From contig NW_027488699.1 in NCBI RefSeq assembly GCF_050948215.1, forward strand, positions 141,501 through 205,500: a stretch of DNA of 64,000 nucleotides, read 5' to 3'. The notes beneath the pieces are model-generated. The model searched no databases, was not told where the DNA came from, and saw only the letters and a list, made by a program, of their open reading frames with translations. A program made the position numbers and the translations under genes. Each line of letters starts with the position of its first letter. Positions within the stretch are counted from its first letter, which is position 1. Shown in pieces: positions 61,665 to 64,000 of the stretch. Source of the DNA: Halictus rubicundus. Its lineage: Eukaryota; Arthropoda; Insecta; Hymenoptera; Halictidae.

Positions 61665-64000
61665 GATAGGATAGAGGATATGATATTATAGAGGATAGGA
61701 TAGCATAGAGGATTGGACAGGGGATTGGATAGGATAGAGGATAGGATAGGATAGAGGATAGGATAGGGAAGAGGATAGGATAGAGAATAGGATAGGATAG
61801 AGGATAGGATAGGATAGAGGATAGGATAGGATAGAGGATAGGATCGGATAGAGGATAGGATAGAGGATAGGATAGAGGATTGGATAGGATAGAGGAAATT
61901 ATAGGATAGAGGATAGGATAGGATAGAGGATAGGATCGGATAGTGGATAGGATAGGGGATTGGGTAGTATAGAGGATAGGATAGGATAGAGGATAGGATA
62001 GGGTAGAGGATAGGACAGGATAGAGAATCGTATAGGATATATGATATTATAGGATAGAGGATAGGATACGATAGAGGATAGGATCTGACAGAGGATAGGA
62101 TAGAGGATTGGATAGGGGATTGGATAGGAGAGAGGGTAGGAGACGATAGAGGATAGTATAGGATAGAGGATAGGATAGGGTAGAGAATAGTATAGAATAG
62201 ATGATATTATAAGATAGAGGATAGGATCGGATAGAGGATATTATAGGGGATTGGATAGGATAGAGGATACGATAGGATAGAGGAAATTATAGGATAGAGG
62301 AGAGGATAGGATAGAGAATAGGATCGGAGAGTGGATAGGATAGGGGATTGGGTAGCTTAGAGTATAGGATAGAATAGAGGATAGGATAGGGTAGAGGATA
62401 GGACAGGATAGAGAATCGTATAGGATATATGATATTATAGGATAGAGGATAGGATAGGATAGAGGATAGGATGGGTCAGAGGATAGGATACAGGATTGGA
62501 TAGGGTAGAGGATAGGATAGGATAGAGGATATTATAGGATAGAGGATTGGATAGGATGGAGGATACGATATTATAGAGGATAGGATAGGATAGAGGATAG
62601 GATCGGATAGAGAATAGGATAGGGGATTGGATAGGATAGGATAGAGCAGACGATAGAGGATATGATAGGATAGAGGATAGGATAGGATAGCGGATAGGAT
62701 AGGACGGAGTATAGGATAGGGGATTGGATAGGATAGAGGATAGGATAGGATTGAGGATAGGATAGGTTAGTGGATAGGATAGGATAGTGGATAGGATAGG
62801 ATAGAACAGACGATAGAGGATAGGATAGAGAATAGGATAGGTTAGATGATAGTATAGGATATAGGATAGGATAGGATAGAGGATAGGATAGGATAGAGGA
62901 TAGGATAGGATAGAGGATAGGATAGGATAGAGGATCGGATAGGATAGAGGATAGGATAGGGTAGAGGATAGGATAGAGAATAGGATAGGATAGAGGATAG
63001 GATAGGATAGAGGATAGGATCGGATAGAGGATAGGATAGGATAGAGGATAGGATAGGTGATTGCATAGGATAGAGGATAGGATAGGATTGAGGATAGGAT
63101 GGGATAGAGGATAGGATACGATAGAGGATAGTATAGGATAGAGGATAGGATAGGATAGAGAATAGTATGGGCTAGATGATATTATAGGATAGAGGATAGG
63201 ATCGTATAGAGAATAGGATAGGATAGAGGATAGGATAGGGTAGAAGATAGGATAGAGAATAGGATAGGACAGAGGATAGGATAGGATAGAGGATAGGATC
63301 GGATAGTGGATAGGATACGATAGAGGATAGGATAGAGGATAGGATAGAGGATTGGATAGGATAGAGGATATTATAGGATAGAGGATAGGATAGGATACAA
63401 GATACGATAGGATAGAGGATAGGTGAGGATTGAGGATAGGATAGGATAGATGACATTATAGGAACAAGATAGGATAGGATGGAGGATAGGATAGGGTAGA
63501 CTATAGGATACAGAATAGGATAGGATAGAGGATAGGATAGGGTAAGGGATAGAATTGGATAGAGGATAGGATACGATAGAGGATAGGATAGGATAGAGAA
63601 TAGTATAGGATAGATGATATTATAGGATAGAGGATAGGATAGGGTAGAGGATAGGATCGGATAGAGGATAGGATAGGTGATTGGATAGGATAGAGGATAG
63701 GAGACGATAGAGGATGGTATAGGATAGAGGATAAGATAGGATAGAGAATAGTATAGGATAGATGATATTATAGGATAGAGGATAGGATAGGATAGAGGAT
63801 AGAAACGGATAGAGGATGGGATAGGGGATTGGATAGGATAGAGGATAAGATAGGATAATGGATAGAATAGGGTAGAGGGTAGGATAGAGAATAGTATAGG
63901 ATAGTGGATAGGATAGGATAGAGGATAGGATAGGGTAGAGGATAGGATAGAGAATAGGATAGGATAGAGGATAGGATTGGATAGAGGATAGGATAGGGGA

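Larger units (their letters stand above)
59356..64000. repeat. Degenerate 17-bp satellite array (right arm)
   Basis: The same satellite resumes immediately after the retrotransposon's poly(A) tail, in the same orientation and with the same variant monomers, and runs to the end of the window. The first 250 bases (about 59356-59600) are unusually close to the consensus 17-mer, with several perfect tandem units. Later parts carry the same variant types as the left arm. No gene is visible. Confidence 0.97.

Noticed and set aside
1..64000. True telomere (TTAGG)n
   Set aside because: Only isolated TTAGG words occur, as in GGTTAGGATAG near 2870. No tandem TTAGG run exists, so this is not a canonical telomere.

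Overview
The window is eukaryotic, most likely from an insect. It is almost entirely one simple-sequence satellite, interrupted by a single GC-rich non-LTR (LINE-type) retrotransposon. There is no bacterial-style gene organisation, no RNA gene and no host gene that I can support. The insect assignment is an inference: the retrotransposon has the two-ORF plan of the R1 clade (R1/TRAS/SART-like), which is mainly an arthropod group, and the satellite is a near relative of the insect telomere repeat TTAGG.

Layout. Positions 1-52985 and 59356-64000 are a continuous degenerate satellite. Its commonest monomer is the 17-mer GGATAGGATAGGATAGA (two GGATA pentamers plus one GGATAGA heptamer). The + strand is nearly free of C. 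On top of the monomer lies a nested set of higher-order tandem duplications that can be followed through variant monomers. The main ones are a 425-bp doublet (5.5-6.35 kb), a 1.23-kb spaced repeat (3.87/5.10 kb), a 3.21-kb tandem doublet (8.63-15.07 kb), a 2.4-kb repeat (15.1/17.5 kb), a family with periods of about 1.78, 5.17, 5.17 and 1.37 kb (23.6-38.9 kb), a 1026-bp doublet (41.2-43.25 kb), and a 223-bp triplet (61.0-61.66 kb). All long minus-strand open frames in the satellite are artefacts: the monomer has no stop codon in any minus-strand frame, and because 17 is not a multiple of 3 it reads as a 17-residue periodic peptide.

Positions 52986-59355 (6,370 bp) are the retrotransposon, on the + strand. 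It has a structured 5' UTR, ORF1 (gag-like, with a coiled coil and three CCHC zinc knuckles) and ORF2 (AP-type endonuclease, reverse transcriptase and a C-terminal CCHC motif). A 3' UTR and a 24-nt poly(A) tail follow, and the tail abuts TAGGATAGAG satellite directly. ORF2 is open for more than 1,100 codons with all catalytic motifs in place. ORF1 carries an in-frame amber stop and a one-base frame change in a run of six G, so this copy is probably a recently inserted, recently disabled (or mis-sequenced) element.

The most interesting possibility is that this is a target-specific retrotransposon of the TRAS/SART type whose niche is a TTAGG-like (ATAGG) satellite rather than the telomere itself. 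A single insertion cannot prove specificity. The tests are given in the findings.
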